Source: Cinclus cinclus | Lineage: Eukaryota > Chordata > Aves > Passeriformes > Cinclidae | Reading direction: 5' to 3' | DNA: 64,000 nt | Assembly: GCF_963662255.1 (NCBI RefSeq) | Contig: NC_085046.1 | Coordinates: forward strand, 101,821,324 to 101,885,323 | In this document: positions 26,801 through 40,550 of the stretch, in pieces | How the letters are laid out: each line of letters opens with the position of its first letter | How positions within the stretch are numbered: position 1 is the first letter of the stretch | Notes under the pieces: generated by a model | The model's database searches: none | Told to the model about the DNA's origin: nothing | The model's input: the letters and a program-made list of their open reading frames with translations, nothing else | Translations under genes and position numbers: made by a program

Positions 26801-29800
26801 TTGTGCTTTATCACCTTTGAGAGGGATGCTCTCACAGCCAGACCCTCATTCACATGCTTTATTTTCACTTGCCTCCTCTCCATGCTATACTGCAGCTTTT
26901 GTAAAAATCGTGGTGTTATACAGACCAGGTAGTGACACATCTGTTTACTCATATCACCTCTGATTCTTCCTATGAGGAAGCTGATTGCCAAGGATCCAGT
27001 GAGTTATTTGTTAGGGGGAGAAGGATGGAGGTGTGGGGATTGGCAGCACTGAAATTAATTTTAAGTCAGCTACTTAGGAAAACACTTCTCTTTCTGTATT
27101 ATAATCTGACAGGGCTTTTCAGCAGGGGACACCTAACTCAGAAATTGGTTGATTCTGCAAAACTACAGAACACTGACCTTCAGAAAAGGATGCATAACAT
27201 TCCAGTTCTCTCACAATTTTTCAAGGCAAGGATGGCTATTAAGGAACAACCAGATCAGGAAGGCCTGTAGCCTTCCTGAAAACCACTGCTAATAAAATAT
27301 TTTTGTTTCATACACTAGGTTAACAGTATACTTCAACTGCTAGTCAGGTAGATATTCTGGCATAGTATTTTATTTCAACTGTCTTATCTTGCCTATCTTA
27401 ATTTCTGAACAATGACAGCATTCTGGAAATACATCTAGCTGACCTCTGCCACTCCTGTCTAACAAAAATTAATATTGACCTCAGAGTTTTCAACTTTCTC
27501 ATCATTCAGAGTAAAGAGAGAAGCAACCTTTCTAAAAGTAGCACTCTTAGAAAGAAATGCCATTTGACAGGAATGCAACCAGCCTTCACAATTACTCTTC
27601 TTTTATCCTCTACCAGTCTATTTGGGTAGGCTTTTTAACTACCATGGAAATATATAATCCATGTTTTGTCATGCAGATCTCCTATGTGTTTTTAAGCCAA
27701 GACCACAAAAGCAGTGGCAGACTAACCAGCTAATCATATTCTTCAACTTACAACCTCAGGCAAATGATCTCCAATGCTGCAAAACATAATCTTCATCAAA
27801 TCCAAATAAAAGTAGTAATTAATTCAGTAATGTTAACATGCAGAAGCCTAAGAACTGTCCTGAGGACACAGCAGAACATTAAATAAAAACATAAAAACTA
27901 AAAACAGCCTTAAAAGAAAATACAGCAATTAAGAGACAAAATCTCTTTCTCACAAGCCCTCTCCCCTGCACAACACCTAAAAGTGAATTTTAGTTCATAT
28001 ATTTAAGCTTCATCAAAGTTCAAGGAAGAAAAATCAGCACTTTGGCTTCTTTCACAATGGAACAAACAGAAGCTCTAGGAAACAGCTCAGGATTTCCTGC
28101 CGCAAATCATCATATGTCATCACAAATTGCAGAAAGCAGGGTCCCCATGTTTCCCTCGTTAGCACCACTGTTCCCCTCTGCCCCCCACTAGGTGTGACAG
28201 AACTGCACCCTGATGGTTCCAGGTGGGCGAGCAGCTGGCCAGGACACAGCAACTCAAACCTGGCTCCTGCACTCAGCCACAAACTTTCACACAGCTGGCA
28301 GGAACTAATCACCTCTTCCTCTGAGTTTTATACAGCTGATAAATGTGGAAAAGGAGGTTCCAGTGTTACAAAGAGGGGCTGACAGAGCTAGAAGCAGAGA
28401 GCAAGTCACAAACTGCAGCACTTGGGACAATATGCCGCAGATCTGGCAAAGCTAAAGCTTTTGTTTCTGACTCAAGGCTTAGATAAGAAGTGTGTACAGC
28501 CAAAACAATCCATTCTTGATTATGCTTGGGATTTCCTGACCTTTCTGTTCACATAGCACACTTTCTGTCAGTAGGGTGGAAGATTACCAGCCACCAGTTT
28601 TCACTGCAGTTATATATCAGTATTGATCACACAGTGTATAATCCCATACACCTTCATTTGCTTCCAACGCATTTCCCTGGTCAAATTCCAGAGAAAGTTG
28701 GCTAAAACTGCCCAGCTGTAATACTAAAGAACAAGCATGGCCTGATGAACCTGGTGAAGTTACTGTCTGCTTTTGATCATTTACTAGGGCTGAGAAACTC
28801 AAATCCAGAAAATTCCATCGTTACACAGTCCTTTTAACAAAGATGTAGCTTTACTTGCTTTAGCCTCCATATATTCAAAATGCTAAAACAAAAAATCCAA
28901 GACTTCAGATATGTTAACTGTGTCATAAGACAGAACACACTGTATGTATTCTCATACAGTGAAAAAAATTATTTTTTTAAGTAAATGAGGATGTTAAACA
29001 ATTATTAACATGCCACAGGCAGCTCTACTAAGATCACATAATTTAGATTTTGCAGGACAGATGACTTCAGCAATTTCTGAAGCATGCACAGTACTCAGGA
29101 AATAACTACACAAGAACTGAAGTCCTGAAGTACCAACAAATTTCAGGAAATGAAGCTGTAATCAGTAGATAAAGCTGGAATGACACACAGAAAAAAATTT
29201 AAAATTACAGGAATCCTGTTGAACTCTTCCTGGATCCTGAAGAAATCTCCAGTGAGAGAAATGCTGCTACACAAAGTTCAGTTATAACAAACTACCATAA
29301 ATTAACACCAGTTTATGGATATTACCTTAAACTGCAGCATGTGATTGAAAGCTAATTTATCAAAATGTAAGCTTTGATGTACTTTTTTCATGAGGACTTT
29401 ACCATAATGTATCACAAAAATCAGAATAATTAATTTCAAAAATTACCTTTGCTAACACAACTAAAATCTAGTCAAAGACATATGGTAACTACCTGAAAAA
29501 AAAACCACCACAAAACACTAAGTGTGCAATGGGAGGACTTAACAAAAATGTTCAATAGAACACTGTTAACAACCTTTCAGAAAGCTGCACCATCCCCAAA
29601 CTGGGTTTGAAGATAATTGAAGGACTGAGGAAGAGACATTAAGTAAGAAAGAGCAACCTCAGCAACATTCACGAAGCCAGACACTAGTACAGACAAACAT
29701 GTAGAAAAACTTGCACTTAAAAGGAAAGAATTAATACAGAGAACAAAGACCTCTATGCCAGGAAGGAAGGACAGAAAATACCAACAATAACAATGTTTAA

Positions 29801-32447
29801 AAACAAACACAGCAACCCAAACAAGTAACCCAGAAAATTAAACAATTGTGGGCTCTTCACAGAACCGTGGGGCAAAAGAAAAATGTGCACTGCCTGAACA
29901 TTAAATTCTGGGGGTTCAAGGAGGACTTAACCATGGAAGTTGCTACAGCCTAGATTATGAAGACAGACCAACCAATCCACAAACTCCTGACCCTATCCCC
30001 TTCTGGTGCTATCATCTACACATCACCTAAAAATTTCCGTAACCCCCAAGCCAGATTAGCTTCCTTTAAAAGGAAAGAGAAACAAAAGAAGGAAACTGGC
30101 CTTTTAACAGGCAATTAATAATCTTTCACCCTTTCTTTTTTTGTTCAACAACACTTTTCTGTATCAAATTATTCTTAGGCCTGGAACACAGGGAAAGTTC
30201 TTGCCTAGTAAAATCAACTCCTCCTAACAGCAAACTATGCTGATTTTCTGAACAAAAAAAAATTCCCCAAGATCTCCATGACAAAGGATAAAGACTACAC
30301 CCTAATCAGGATACAGAAATGAAACGAGACGTGTGGATACTACTACGCAACAGAATGCAGAAAAACTAAAAGTTGTAAGAAGGGGCAACCCTTGAGGTTA
30401 AAAATATTTAGATCCCAGGACTATAATTAGTAACCTCTGGAATTTTTTATGAACTCTTATCTAGCAGCTTCCAACATTGCATAAGCCACCGTGCTGTACA
30501 AAAACTCGGCACTAAGTACATGCCATGATACATACACAAATTTCTGCTTTGCCAAAACAGAGTTATATACTCAGAGTTATATATCTTTATCACATCACCA
30601 GCAGTTTCAAGGGCAAAGAGGTACAGAAATCCACTGGTTTTGTAGCAAAGGAGTAATGGCTATTATATTATGGGTATGAGAAAGCAGGACCCACTTCCAA
30701 GTTTCTAAGCACTGTTATTATCCATTACATGAATTCAGCAGTACCACAGTGGACCTTTTATTTTATAATATTACTTGGGGGTTGTTATGTGGGAGTATGA
30801 TCCTAATTTTAAGATAAAAATTTATTCATGTAATATTAAAATGCTGAGCACAGATAACCAGAAAGCCATCTTACACCAACATATAGAAATCACAAATTAA
30901 TGACATCCTTGAAATGTTCGTCTTACAATCTTTAAACAAAGTAACTGATAAATGCAAGTAAAATATCAGCAGAAACAAAAGAGCAACATAAGGAAGGCTG
31001 GGCTCTCTCAAAGGTGAACAATTATTCCTTAAATCTAGCACTAATAAGACTATAAATTGCCAACAGCAACGGAAGGAGAGCTATGAATTCATCAAGCTGG
31101 GTTCCCTCTTAGCGTGAGTTGACCCTGAGCTCAAAATTTCCTGTTACACAATCATAATGCAGAAGGCCTGGAAGACTTCTGTGGGAGACATACATTAAGT
31201 GCATTGGGTTTTTTTAATGAAAAAAGCTCCACCACACTGACTCAGTCTGCCTTAAAACCACCTCAACAAAGTTTTCACACAAACTGGCTAATACTGGTAG
31301 ATATGGGAATTCTATTATTGTATTTCAGAGAAACAGAGACTCGCATGGAGCCAAACGTTTGCAAGACCATGCAGACTAACCTGCATTTGCTAACATTTTA
31401 CATTTCCAGAATAAAGAACAACTAATTTGTTTTAATTAATACTCTTTTGTAAATTATTTAACACTGTATAATATACCAATCTAATTTGTCAAAATAGCTA
31501 TTATATTTGAATTAACCAAGTTCCTTTCAGCACTGTCATTTGATATGATTTGTGTTTGTGTGAGACCCACCCACATCCCAATGACACCTGTTCAAACAGC
31601 TGTAATTTCACCACAGCATTTCAGATTTCCCCTTTCTTCTTTTACAACTGCACTGCAGAGGGAGATACTGAACATCAGGGGTTTGAAATTATCAGAGCAC
31701 TAAACTGCCCAATCTAATATGCAGACAGAGTGCTGTTCTTGTAAGATTTCGATTTCAGAAGTTTGCATTTCTTTAAGAAAATAAATCCCCTACCATGCAT
31801 GCGCTCTCACGGCAGCTAAAACATTATCTTTTTGCCAACATCTTCTCAATGTTAATCCAGTGATTTCATCAGCCAATAATACTTGATTGTTCATCCCTCT
31901 GCAAGTCTATGCAACTGAATTGCTAGAATTGTATCTTGCCTATGAGCTCACAGGTCACAGTCAGCCACCTGAGCAACTATTCTACTTTCTGGTTGACTTT
32001 ACAATTCACCCAACCTCTAATCCACAAGGAATTCATCCCAAACACTCTGCAGCGATACGAGCAAATAGCTAAAAATGCCTTACTGCATGAGTTCCCAAAA
32101 GATGCAAGGAGAACAAACCTGTCCCATTTCATATTCCTGATTTCAGAAGTCTTGTGCCTCACTTCACGGCTGAGGAAAGAGTGCTTGACCTGGAAAATAG
32201 CACTGGCTTTCTTTAAATGGGAAGAGAAGCTTGTAAAAGCTGGCTATGCCCTGAACATATGAGCAGAATTGTAAGTACACTATTTCTTGGATAACAGGAG
32301 GTGACCAGTCTTTAGGTTCCCAAGAACATTTCAGAGTTTAGCTAACGAAGTCCCTGAAGAGATGCTCATTTTTAAAAGGCAAGTAAATGTAACAATATCT
32401 CAGGTCGAGGTCTGCTGACTTGAACAAAAGTGCCCTTACTTCCACAG
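23831..32447. other. A+T-rich intron-like sequence with two G+C-richer islands
   Basis: Mostly featureless. Segments at about 24890-25190 and 28060-28410 are richer in G+C and carry open minus frames of 90 and 86 codons with no recognised similarity and no convincing splice ends. They may be diverged repeats or conserved non-coding DNA. Confidence 0.45.
26028..26076 (-). CDS. candidate short coding exon, unidentified
   Basis: Seen: the minus strand shows an acceptor (AAATGTTTCCCAG), 49 bases, and a donor (CAGCAA|GTAAGG). Only the frame that takes two bases at its start is open; it reads EKGSLSWCDLKENYS and leaves two bases. Its phase does not follow directly from the 35636-35681 candidate. 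No family is recognised. It is listed because both signals are strong, but an interval of this size is well within chance. Confidence 0.2.
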
Positions 32448-32505
32448 CAAGAGGTCACTAAATGGATCGTCTACCAAAGGGAAGCCCTGGGAAAAAAAGA
32501 ATCAG
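32448..32505 (+). CDS. candidate short coding exon, unidentified
   Basis: Seen: the plus strand has a strong acceptor (GTGCCCTTACTTCCACAG) and a consensus donor (GAATCAG|GTGAGTGAC) enclosing 58 bases. Frame 0 reads QEVTKWIVYQREALGKKES and leaves one base; a second frame, KRSLNGSSTKGKPWEKKNQ, is also open. Frame 0 joins in phase to the candidate at 45626-45679. No family is recognised. If real, it belongs to a plus-strand gene crossing the region where several minus candidates are also proposed, which is a reason for caution. Confidence 0.25.
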
Positions 32506-34231
32506 GTGAGTGACTAAAAGACACCATGTAGCTCTCAAAGGCAGTTGGAGATGGACATAATTTTCCCATTCTCCCACGGGAACTGTGAATTCACCTACCA
32601 TTTGGACAGAGCACTTACAGCAGAGTGCACATATCCAGATGGACACTTCAGACAATACCTGAAAGCCTTTTGAGGAAGATTTACACTTTTCTTTGGGGTG
32701 CCCCTTGTTAATACAGCTCATTCTTAGAAATAAGCAAAATGTTTTCAACTGCTACATTCTGCTTTGGTTTTAGCCTGCTTGGAAGCAGGTACTGCTCAGC
32801 ACAGCAGTATCTTCTTATCCCGGCAGAAGACTTCATGATAATTTCCATTTATTATTAAATCCCACAGACAAATTTTTGCAGAAAACAGCAAGGGAAGACC
32901 AGATGAGAGCGGCTGTTCCTTTTACTGCAAGGGAATCTGATCAGAGGGGTTCTGGGTCTACTGGAGTATATTAGCTGAGAGAGCATTTATCAATTATTTG
33001 AGGGGACCAGTGGAAAATACAGGTACAAATTCAGGCTTTCATGATGTTAACACCTGTAGTCATAATAGTTGAGCCTTTCTGTCAGACATGAACTTTAGCT
33101 TCTGAAGTCTTGGGATGCTAACTTTTAAGGGATGAGGGGCAAGGAAATGATAACCTAAAGGATTAAAAACATAAAGGTCAAAAACCTTCTATTTTTGATA
33201 TTTCAATCAAAACTCTCAACAATAAAATAAAGTAACACTTTTTGCTTTTTCTAGATAACTTAGCAGACTTAAGTGCACAACAGACAATTTTGGCAGAATA
33301 AACCAAAGAATCGTTAGAGGGAACACAAGCATTAATGAAGCTCTGGAAAATCTGCCATTTTATACAAGACCTATGAAGTCCAAATAACTATTTATTTCTG
33401 CTTTGGTTTCTGTGGTAATTGACTCATTTTCTAAATAATTTAAACAACAATAAGACTTCTGACAATAGGTAATTTCTTCATCTAGCAAAAAAAAAAAAAA
33501 AGCATAATGAAACACAACAGAGTAGAACCTCAAAGTGTAAAGTCAAATTAGAAATACCTATTTATTTACATTATGTAAGTGACAGTAATTTACCACTAAA
33601 ACTGCTACCCCAGGATTTGTAACCTTTAGCCATCAGACAGATCCCCTGTATCAATACCTTTCCACATGCAGGTCCAAAAAACAGCATGAAATATAATGGG
33701 AAAGCCTGCATAGGCAACAGAGAAAATTAAAATCTAAAAATCTATAAATTAATTGAATTGTTATTGGACCTTCTTGCAGATGAGTCATAGCACCAACCTG
33801 ATAGCTTTCAGAGGAAAAATTAAGAGAAGCTGAAATTTAAGAGTTCCATACCAACACAGCAATTAGCATGAGAAGAAATTAGATTAACTGAATAGACAAG
33901 AATCTTTTTAAAGCACAGAAAATTATTCCAAATTTGTGCCAATTCAACCAGAAGAGTTTCTCGCATTACATTTTGACCCCTGTAGTAAAGCTTCTAAATA
34001 CTAGGTATCTCATTAGCAGGTTTAATAAGAAATTTAAAGGGAGTATTGGAGGGAAAGCTACTGTACTTTTTTAAAATTGGAATCCTAAATAATGTTGTTT
34101 CACTTGGTGGAAAGGAAATCCTAGGATATGTAAATCTAATACTCTTCCCATGTAAATCCTGTTCTTCCCAGCCTTTCTGCTGCCATCTCCTTTCAAGCAA
34201 GGATCTACTCCATACAGTAACTTGAAACAAA

Positions 34232-34280
34232 AACAAAACAAAAAACAAACCAAACAAACCAAAAAAAAAAAAATAAAAAC
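34232..34280. repeat. A/C-rich low-complexity tract
   Basis: Runs of CAAA and CAAAC units ending in a pure A-run. A T/G-rich counterpart lies about 300 bases downstream. Confidence 0.9.
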
Positions 34281-34554
34281 CTCCACCCTGAGGTCGAAGC
34301 AAAACTGAAAATCTGATTTATAGGTAGGATGGGGGTGTATTCAGAATCACAGATTGGGTTTTTTATCAAAATATCATCATACAGCAAAGGAATTTAACAG
34401 CAAACATCTCAACTACATCTCAAATAGTTCTGATAATTGCAAGCCATCCTCCCAAATACAACATATCCCTTTTTATGAAGAATATTTTAGAATCTTAAAC
34501 ACTTCACTACAAACCTCAAACAGTCCCACTAGATTTAATTTCTTTTCTTTGTGT

Positions 34555-34652
34555 GTGTGGTTTTTTTGTTGTTGTAGTTTGTTTGGGTTTTTCTTGCGTT
34601 TTTTTTTTTTTTTGGATGGTTGGTTTTTGGTTTTAGTTGTTTGGGGTTTTTT
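34555..34652. repeat. T/G-rich low-complexity tract
   Basis: Long T-runs separated by G, such as GTTTGTTTGGG and a run of about 15 T. Together with the A/C-rich tract at 34232-34280 it forms an imperfect inverted pair. Confidence 0.9.
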
Positions 34653-35635
34653 TTGAAACTTCTGTAAATGCTCCCAGGGGCAAAGCTCACACAAAAACTA
34701 CAGAATGTCTCGTGGTACTAAACCTTCTGTGAATCAAGCTTTTAGATACTTGCAACGCTCTGCCATCAAGACGTTCATACAACTCTGAATTATTTATTCA
34801 TCAATCTCTGTGCAACTTCCCAAACACCAAGGAGCCCAAGACGATTTCAGCTATTTGATGTTACATCTTCTCAAGTGGCTGAAGAGGCTATAAAGCACCC
34901 CATTGCTTAAGCCTGCCATCTCAGTTCCATTAGCAGTAAAGACCTCTCTATTCAAACTGCTAAGTAAATCCTCCGAGAGAGCCGGGGGACTGTTTCATGC
35001 TTGAAAGCAACTGTTAAGAATTTGACAACAACCAAACTGTTCCTATTTAATCCTTCTCCCAAGGTAAAAAGAATTATAGGTAAACATATGCCTTCATTAT
35101 TTGCTTTGCTGCATTTCAATACTCAATCCCACACAAAATTGCCAGCCAAGGATTTAATGCAATCTCTTCTGTATTTCAGAGCTATTGCCATTACAGAAAG
35201 GAAAAAGCTTAATAAGAGCTGTAGAGTTGGTTAGCAAACAACTCTATTTTCTATAACACACACTAGAGATTTTGCAGAGGTAACTTTAATAATGCAAAGA
35301 GTTTGAGAATTTTTTCTCAAGTTAGGATTTTCAGGTAAACCAGAATAGTTGTTAGTCCTTTCAGTCTGCCAATCACTGCTTTTCTCTTCAATTAAAAGAA
35401 ACAAAATTGATCTGTTACAGAGTACAACTATTCTAGTTTTAGAGCATACACAGATTTTACATAAGCTTTCTTTTGGGTTATTAATATGCATTTTAATCAA
35501 ACACTAGACTATCGAAGAAGTGCTTCTTAGATACACTCTGGAATGCATTAGAATGAAAATTTCAAACCTTTGGTCAGGTTTAATTCAGGAATCAAAGTAA
35601 TTCAACATTTTTCAGAAACCAACACTGTTACTTAC

Positions 35636-35681
35636 TGATGTACAGTGCTTTCACCCACGCAGTCACTGTCTAATCCTTCTT
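35636..35681 (-). CDS. candidate short coding exon, unidentified
   Basis: Seen: the minus strand has an acceptor (CATCTTTCTTAATAAAG) and a near-perfect donor (ACATCA|GTAAGTAAC) 46 bases apart. One frame is open, taking two bases at its start and leaving two; it reads EGLDSDCVGESTVH. The other two frames hit stops. If the 49-base form of the 37712-37760 exon were used, the junction would be in phase and would place IKE next to EGLDS. The acidic, serine-rich residues are typical of a linker. No family is recognised, and an interval this short could be a chance pair of signals. Confidence 0.3.
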
Positions 35682-37466
35682 CTTTATTAAGAAAGATGAA
35701 CCATTACATATAGAGAATAATGACTGAATGAAAATAAACACACACATTCTGTGAGGAGAAAGTATATTAAGCCAATTATTATTTCTTTTTAAATTGGGGG
35801 TAAAAAATTATCCCCAAAAAGCAGACAGCCTTTCACAGGAGTTTATTTTGACTGCTTTCTTGTTCAGAGACAAAACGAGGACTAATATTAGATTGAGGAG
35901 TATATTAAAACACACAAAAGAAAATCACAATTTAAAAGGAAGGCTGTGGAAAATTCACCAAACATTAGAGACCAAAAGCTAAATCCAGGTCTCTTATTAA
36001 ATTTCATGGACTCAGATTTCCTATACAGTACAGCAGATGTATCATTTATGTACAGTACAACAGATACATCCAAAATAATCTATACAGTTAGTTATACCCT
36101 GTCAGAGGAGTTTAATGACAAACCAAGGGTGAATCATACATCTAATTAACACGGGATAACCAATCACTGGAAAAAACTAAACCCAAAAATCAGAAACTTA
36201 AACTTCAATGCTTACACTAAAAGTCAAAAACGGAATCCCAAATTATTTCTCATACCATGCATCACTTCCCATACCTCACTTTCTAGTGGCTTTCCCACAC
36301 ACATCTTAGTGAGCAAAGCCCCTTATTAACTTTAATAATACTTCCTACAAGTAAACAAGGAGGTTATGAAAACAAACAGGAGACTTGGAGACACTCAAAC
36401 AGTTACTCTAAGTCTAATTATGCTATTTAATGGAAAAGAAAGCCTTGTTCCTAGCCTAATTTAAAGCAGCAACGAAAAGCCACCACTAGCTTTGAAAGCT
36501 GCAGCTTTCCGCACCATTCAATTAGGCCTTCTTTTTTTCTGCACATTCACACATTAAAACTTCTTTTCATAAACATTTAAATAATAAATTCCCTTTTCTG
36601 CTCTGAACTGCTTAAGGAAATGGGCACAGTGCAGCCTTTATATTACTTGTATGCTTTTCTGCCATGTCAAGTCTCTACAGATGTCTTGGTTGTGCTTAAC
36701 ACAGTCCTAAAGCGCTGCTGAACGCATTATGGCTGGAGCAGCAGATTAAAAGGTACCTTAATAGTTGCTGCTTTTCTTTTGCATCAACTCTTCAGAAACA
36801 TTTAAAAACAATTTGGCATTAAAAACATCACTCTTTTTCCTTTCTAGCTCATGGCTCTGTTCTAACCCATGCTTCCCTATACAATTTTAGTACAATAGTG
36901 CACTAAATTACTATCTTTTGAAGGAAAAAAAAATATAGCTAATAATATGCCATCTTTACCCCCCTAAAGAAGCTCAAGTGAGGACTTAGGTGAATTGACA
37001 CTTAAGTAAATATTTTGAGACTTCTTCAATACATTCAGTATATTTCAGGTTTCTTGTTACTCTTCCCCAGAAATGCTTCTCTGCTAAGGAGCTTGCTTGT
37101 TAGCAAAATTCTATTATTTTGGAAAAAAAGTGATAAAGTAACTGCACAGTAAGTATAACAAATGTTAACAGCAAACCCCTTCATTCAAATGGAGGTGTTA
37201 AAGAAAGGTAGTGCTGGAGAGTGACTCATCTTCAATGACCTTCCTTAGGTGGCTTCTCCAAGTCTCGTACATTTGTTCCACACTGTATCCTAAGTATTTA
37301 AAAACACTGCACAGTATAACAGAAGATTTCACACACAGTAACCAAGTACAGAGTGAGAAAGTAAATGTGTCTTTGTAAACAAATATAAAGAATCAGTCAC
37401 TTAATATCATCCTTCTTGACATACTTGAAATTTTATGGTTGCTGCCTGACAAAGGTGTCTGCTACA

Positions 37467-37760
37467 TCATAAACAGGAGATAAAGCTAATCAGAATCTGA
37501 TCTAGATGCACTCTTTTTAGAAATTGTTCTAGCAGTGCTGCTCTGATCAATGACTTGCTCTCTGCATTGTCGACCTTGCCCCTTATCAGCTCGCAAGCTT
37601 CTCCTGGGCCAAATGCATCTACTGCTCTGCTTGCACAGGACTGGCCGTGATGCCCCTTTGATTCTGAAGTACTGTCCTGCTTCTCACAATTGATGGTAAC
37701 AGCCTTCTCACCTTTTATCTGCTGCCATGCTCCTGTCTTCTGTGTTGGGGTACAGTATCC
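37467..37760 (-). CDS. candidate coding exon with in-frame stop, unidentified
   Basis: Seen: a good minus-strand acceptor (GATGATTGTTTTAG) opens a frame of 97 codons ending in TGA at 37467-37469. A stop lies in frame just upstream of the acceptor, which fits an exon start there. The product begins GYCTPTQKTGAWQQIK and later contains ELIRGKVDNAESKSLIRAAL and LEQFLKRVHLDQ. The interval holds several CpGs in an otherwise CpG-poor area. A strong donor (ATAAAAG|GTGAGAAG) at 37712 could instead end a 49-base exon. In that case it would leave one base and join in phase to the candidate at 35636-35681. So this may be a terminal exon, a short internal exon, or neither. Open stretches of this length also occur by chance in the window. 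Confidence 0.3.
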   Translation of the reverse strand, partial: GYCTPTQKTGAWQQIKGEKAVTINCEKQDSTSESKGHHGQSCASRAVDAFGPGEACELIRGKVDNAESKSLIRAALLEQFLKRVHLDQILISFISCL

Positions 37761-40489
37761 CTAAAACAATCATCAACTGCTCCTTCACCCTACAGACAGC
37801 ACTGGGGGACAAGAAACTTGGGAACTAGAAGTACATATATCCACAACATGTACCCCTCCTAAAAAAATTCAACAAGACACAATTCATCTACATCCAACCT
37901 CTGTATGTTTCTTTCTATAATTATAAAAATTGTACAGTCCACAAACAGCCTTAGCACCAAATGATACACAGCAGCTATTGCTAAGGCAGCAGCAGATTTA
38001 CATGGGTGAAATCCAGCCAGTGCAACACCCACGTAATTCATCAATAATTAAGCTGCTTCTCCATTAAGGCTGCCACAGATTTAAAAAAAAAAAAAATAGA
38101 AATCTTCATTTGTTATGAAAACTTCACGTGAAATAAAGTAAAAGTACATACGGTAAAGAGGCCACATATTTTCTAGATTTTTAGAACATTTATGAGAGTT
38201 GTCTTTAGAAAGGGCAGCAAGAACTCACAGGCTATGTGCCCAGTGTTCAGGGAAGAAAAACAAACCCCAAACCAGTTGCGTCAGAACTGTTTCATAACCA
38301 GTTTCACTGCACACCATCATGCTTGATCTAGGTTAACTGCATTGCAGGTATTCCCAACTTTGGGTAGTTTCAGGAAACTCCTATCTCTGCCTGTCTTTGA
38401 CTCAATGGAAGTACTCCTAAGACCACGAATTTACAAGACTTTCCCACGGAAAAATAAATTAACAGAGAAAGTAGAGGTTCGTTACTGCTTTTTCCTGGCT
38501 GAAATTTCCAGAAAGTAAAAAAATAAATAAAAAAAAAAAAGAGATTTTAGTGTGAGGCAGATCAGGAATAAAACTTTGTAAAAACACTCTACAGATCTAG
38601 CACAGAAGTCTCCACATATTACCCAATTACAATTAAGACCAGCTGGGAGAAGTTTCAAAAAGTTTTCAAGAACTTATTTCCAAAGAAGTGGCTAGAAATT
38701 GTGCATCATCACAAGAGCACAACATTCCATAATCCAACACAGATACCAAAGCCATAGCAAATTAATATCGGCTTAAGTGACTTTATTAGATAATTTCCTG
38801 TCATTCTGTTAATAAAAAAAATTAGTGGCAAATTAGTATGTCACAGTGATTTACATTACAAGACAGTGATATTGAAACACGATAGTTTAAATGAGACTGA
38901 TAAAAATATACTTAAGAAGACTATTTGCACAAGAAGCTTCGTAACTGATATCAGTCTTGTTTAATTAGAACAAAAAATGAAACTAATTTTTTCTACTATC
39001 TCTTCAGATCAGTCCTATCTACACATACCAGATAAGCATTCTAATTGACACAACATAGTATCTGAGTGGGTTTTTAAAACTTCTACAAAATTCAAATAAA
39101 ATTTGCTTTCAGGAAGTTTACATTGCATAAGCCTCCCCTAAACAGAGTATGCTTGATGAATGGACACAAGTGTAATAGATAAAACTACTGTAAATGGCTG
39201 CATTTAATTTTTGCAAGAGATAGAAGTATGTGCATATTCACGTTTATGCTGCCTTAAATTCATTTATGTAAAATATTACATTAGAAACCAAGTTTTACAT
39301 CCATGGGGATTTATCCAGCTCAAATACCTGAACTTCCCTTTTCTTTAGTCCATTTAATCCCTGCATTGGTTAAGGAGAACAAAAAATTCTATAGAAGGGC
39401 TATATCCAATCACACAGAGAGGCATTTTGCTATAATGCTTGCAGAAGACAATAAAATAGTGTTTCACCATGACTGACAGCCTTCAAGAGCTTTTGAGGCA
39501 TTCATAGTTGTTATGACATACTAAAGAAAAAAAAAAAGGTGCTGCATAAATCAATAAGGCAAATGATCCACATTTCCTCCATAAAATGAGGAAACTTATC
39601 TTCCTTCATAATGTGCTCTGGGATCTGCTGAAAGATAGCTAGAGATGATGAGTGTGGAGAGAATAAGCACATCTCTTTTCAGCTTGGCACGCATATTAAA
39701 TATTTTTTAACCTTAAATCATGCGACATATTTATACTTTTTTACCTAGTGTGTATTTTTTATATGTACCCTTGCAACAATATAAAAAAAATATCTCTGGC
39801 TATAAATAAGAACATCTATTAATATATTTATTTAAAAGTGGAAATACTTACAACTTAGTCTTGATAATCTTATTATTAGAATTAATTTAGAGCTCATAAT
39901 AAACACACTGGCAAACAGCAATTAAGTTTTACTTATTTCAAGGCTTTACACATACATCATAAACATTTTGCTCATGCATATAGAATTCTGACTAAACTAT
40001 AACAGTACGACCAAAACATCTGAAAATTGGAAAAGCACCAAGACATCATCCTTCTCTTTTTAGATTACTGTCAACATTTAAGAAATGCTCAGGAAGCAGC
40101 AGTTCAATTGTAAATATTAGCAAAACCAATATAATTAAAAGCTGTTACATTAGAAACCAGCATTGACAGTAATCCCTAAAGGGATTCTGTTTCATCCACA
40201 TCACCCTGAGAGACCATCTGGTTTTCCTACTGCATCCAGCATAACTTTAAAAGAAAAAAATAGAGAAATATTCCAATTATAGAAGCTTTCTTTACCAGCG
40301 GTGATGCACACAACATGCACTATGTCCATGAAGCCTCAACTGCATGAAAGGAAATTATGGGAGACCTAATTAACATAAGTTTTCAAGGAGTCTGAGAACT
40401 CAAAATAAAAAGGTGTGGGGGGGGTGAGTGTTATTGCCTCTATTACAACTATTATCTATAAAAATACACACACACTCATAACAATATTA

Positions 40490-40550
40490 ACTGGACCTGA
40501 TGATGTTTGTGGGCCCCTTCCAACTCAGCACATTCTGTGACTCTACTGTA
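40490..40550 (+). mobile_element. short CR1 3'-end fragment
   Basis: The sequence 'GGGCCCCTTCCAACTCAGCA' followed by 'CATTCTGTGACTCTA' matches the terminal part of CR1, including a degenerate copy of the 3' octamer repeat. Only the last 60 or so bases of the element are present. Confidence 0.82.

Larger units (their letters stand above)
32506..40489. other. A+T-rich intron-like sequence
   Basis: Besides the listed exon candidates and low-complexity tracts, a minus interval at 36275-36304 has splice-like ends and the frame MCVGKPLESE, too short to support. A-runs lie at 33487-33501, 38082-38096 and 38518-38540. Confidence 0.5.

Noticed and set aside
28052..28312. 86-codon minus frame in a G+C-richer patch
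   Set aside because: No splice signals fit its ends and the product resembles nothing I know; composition alone explains the open frame.
29416..29515. Minus interval with very strong acceptor and donor near 29444-29491
   Set aside because: All three frames contain stops, so it is a clear example of a chance pseudo-exon. It shows how little weight the shorter candidates can bear.
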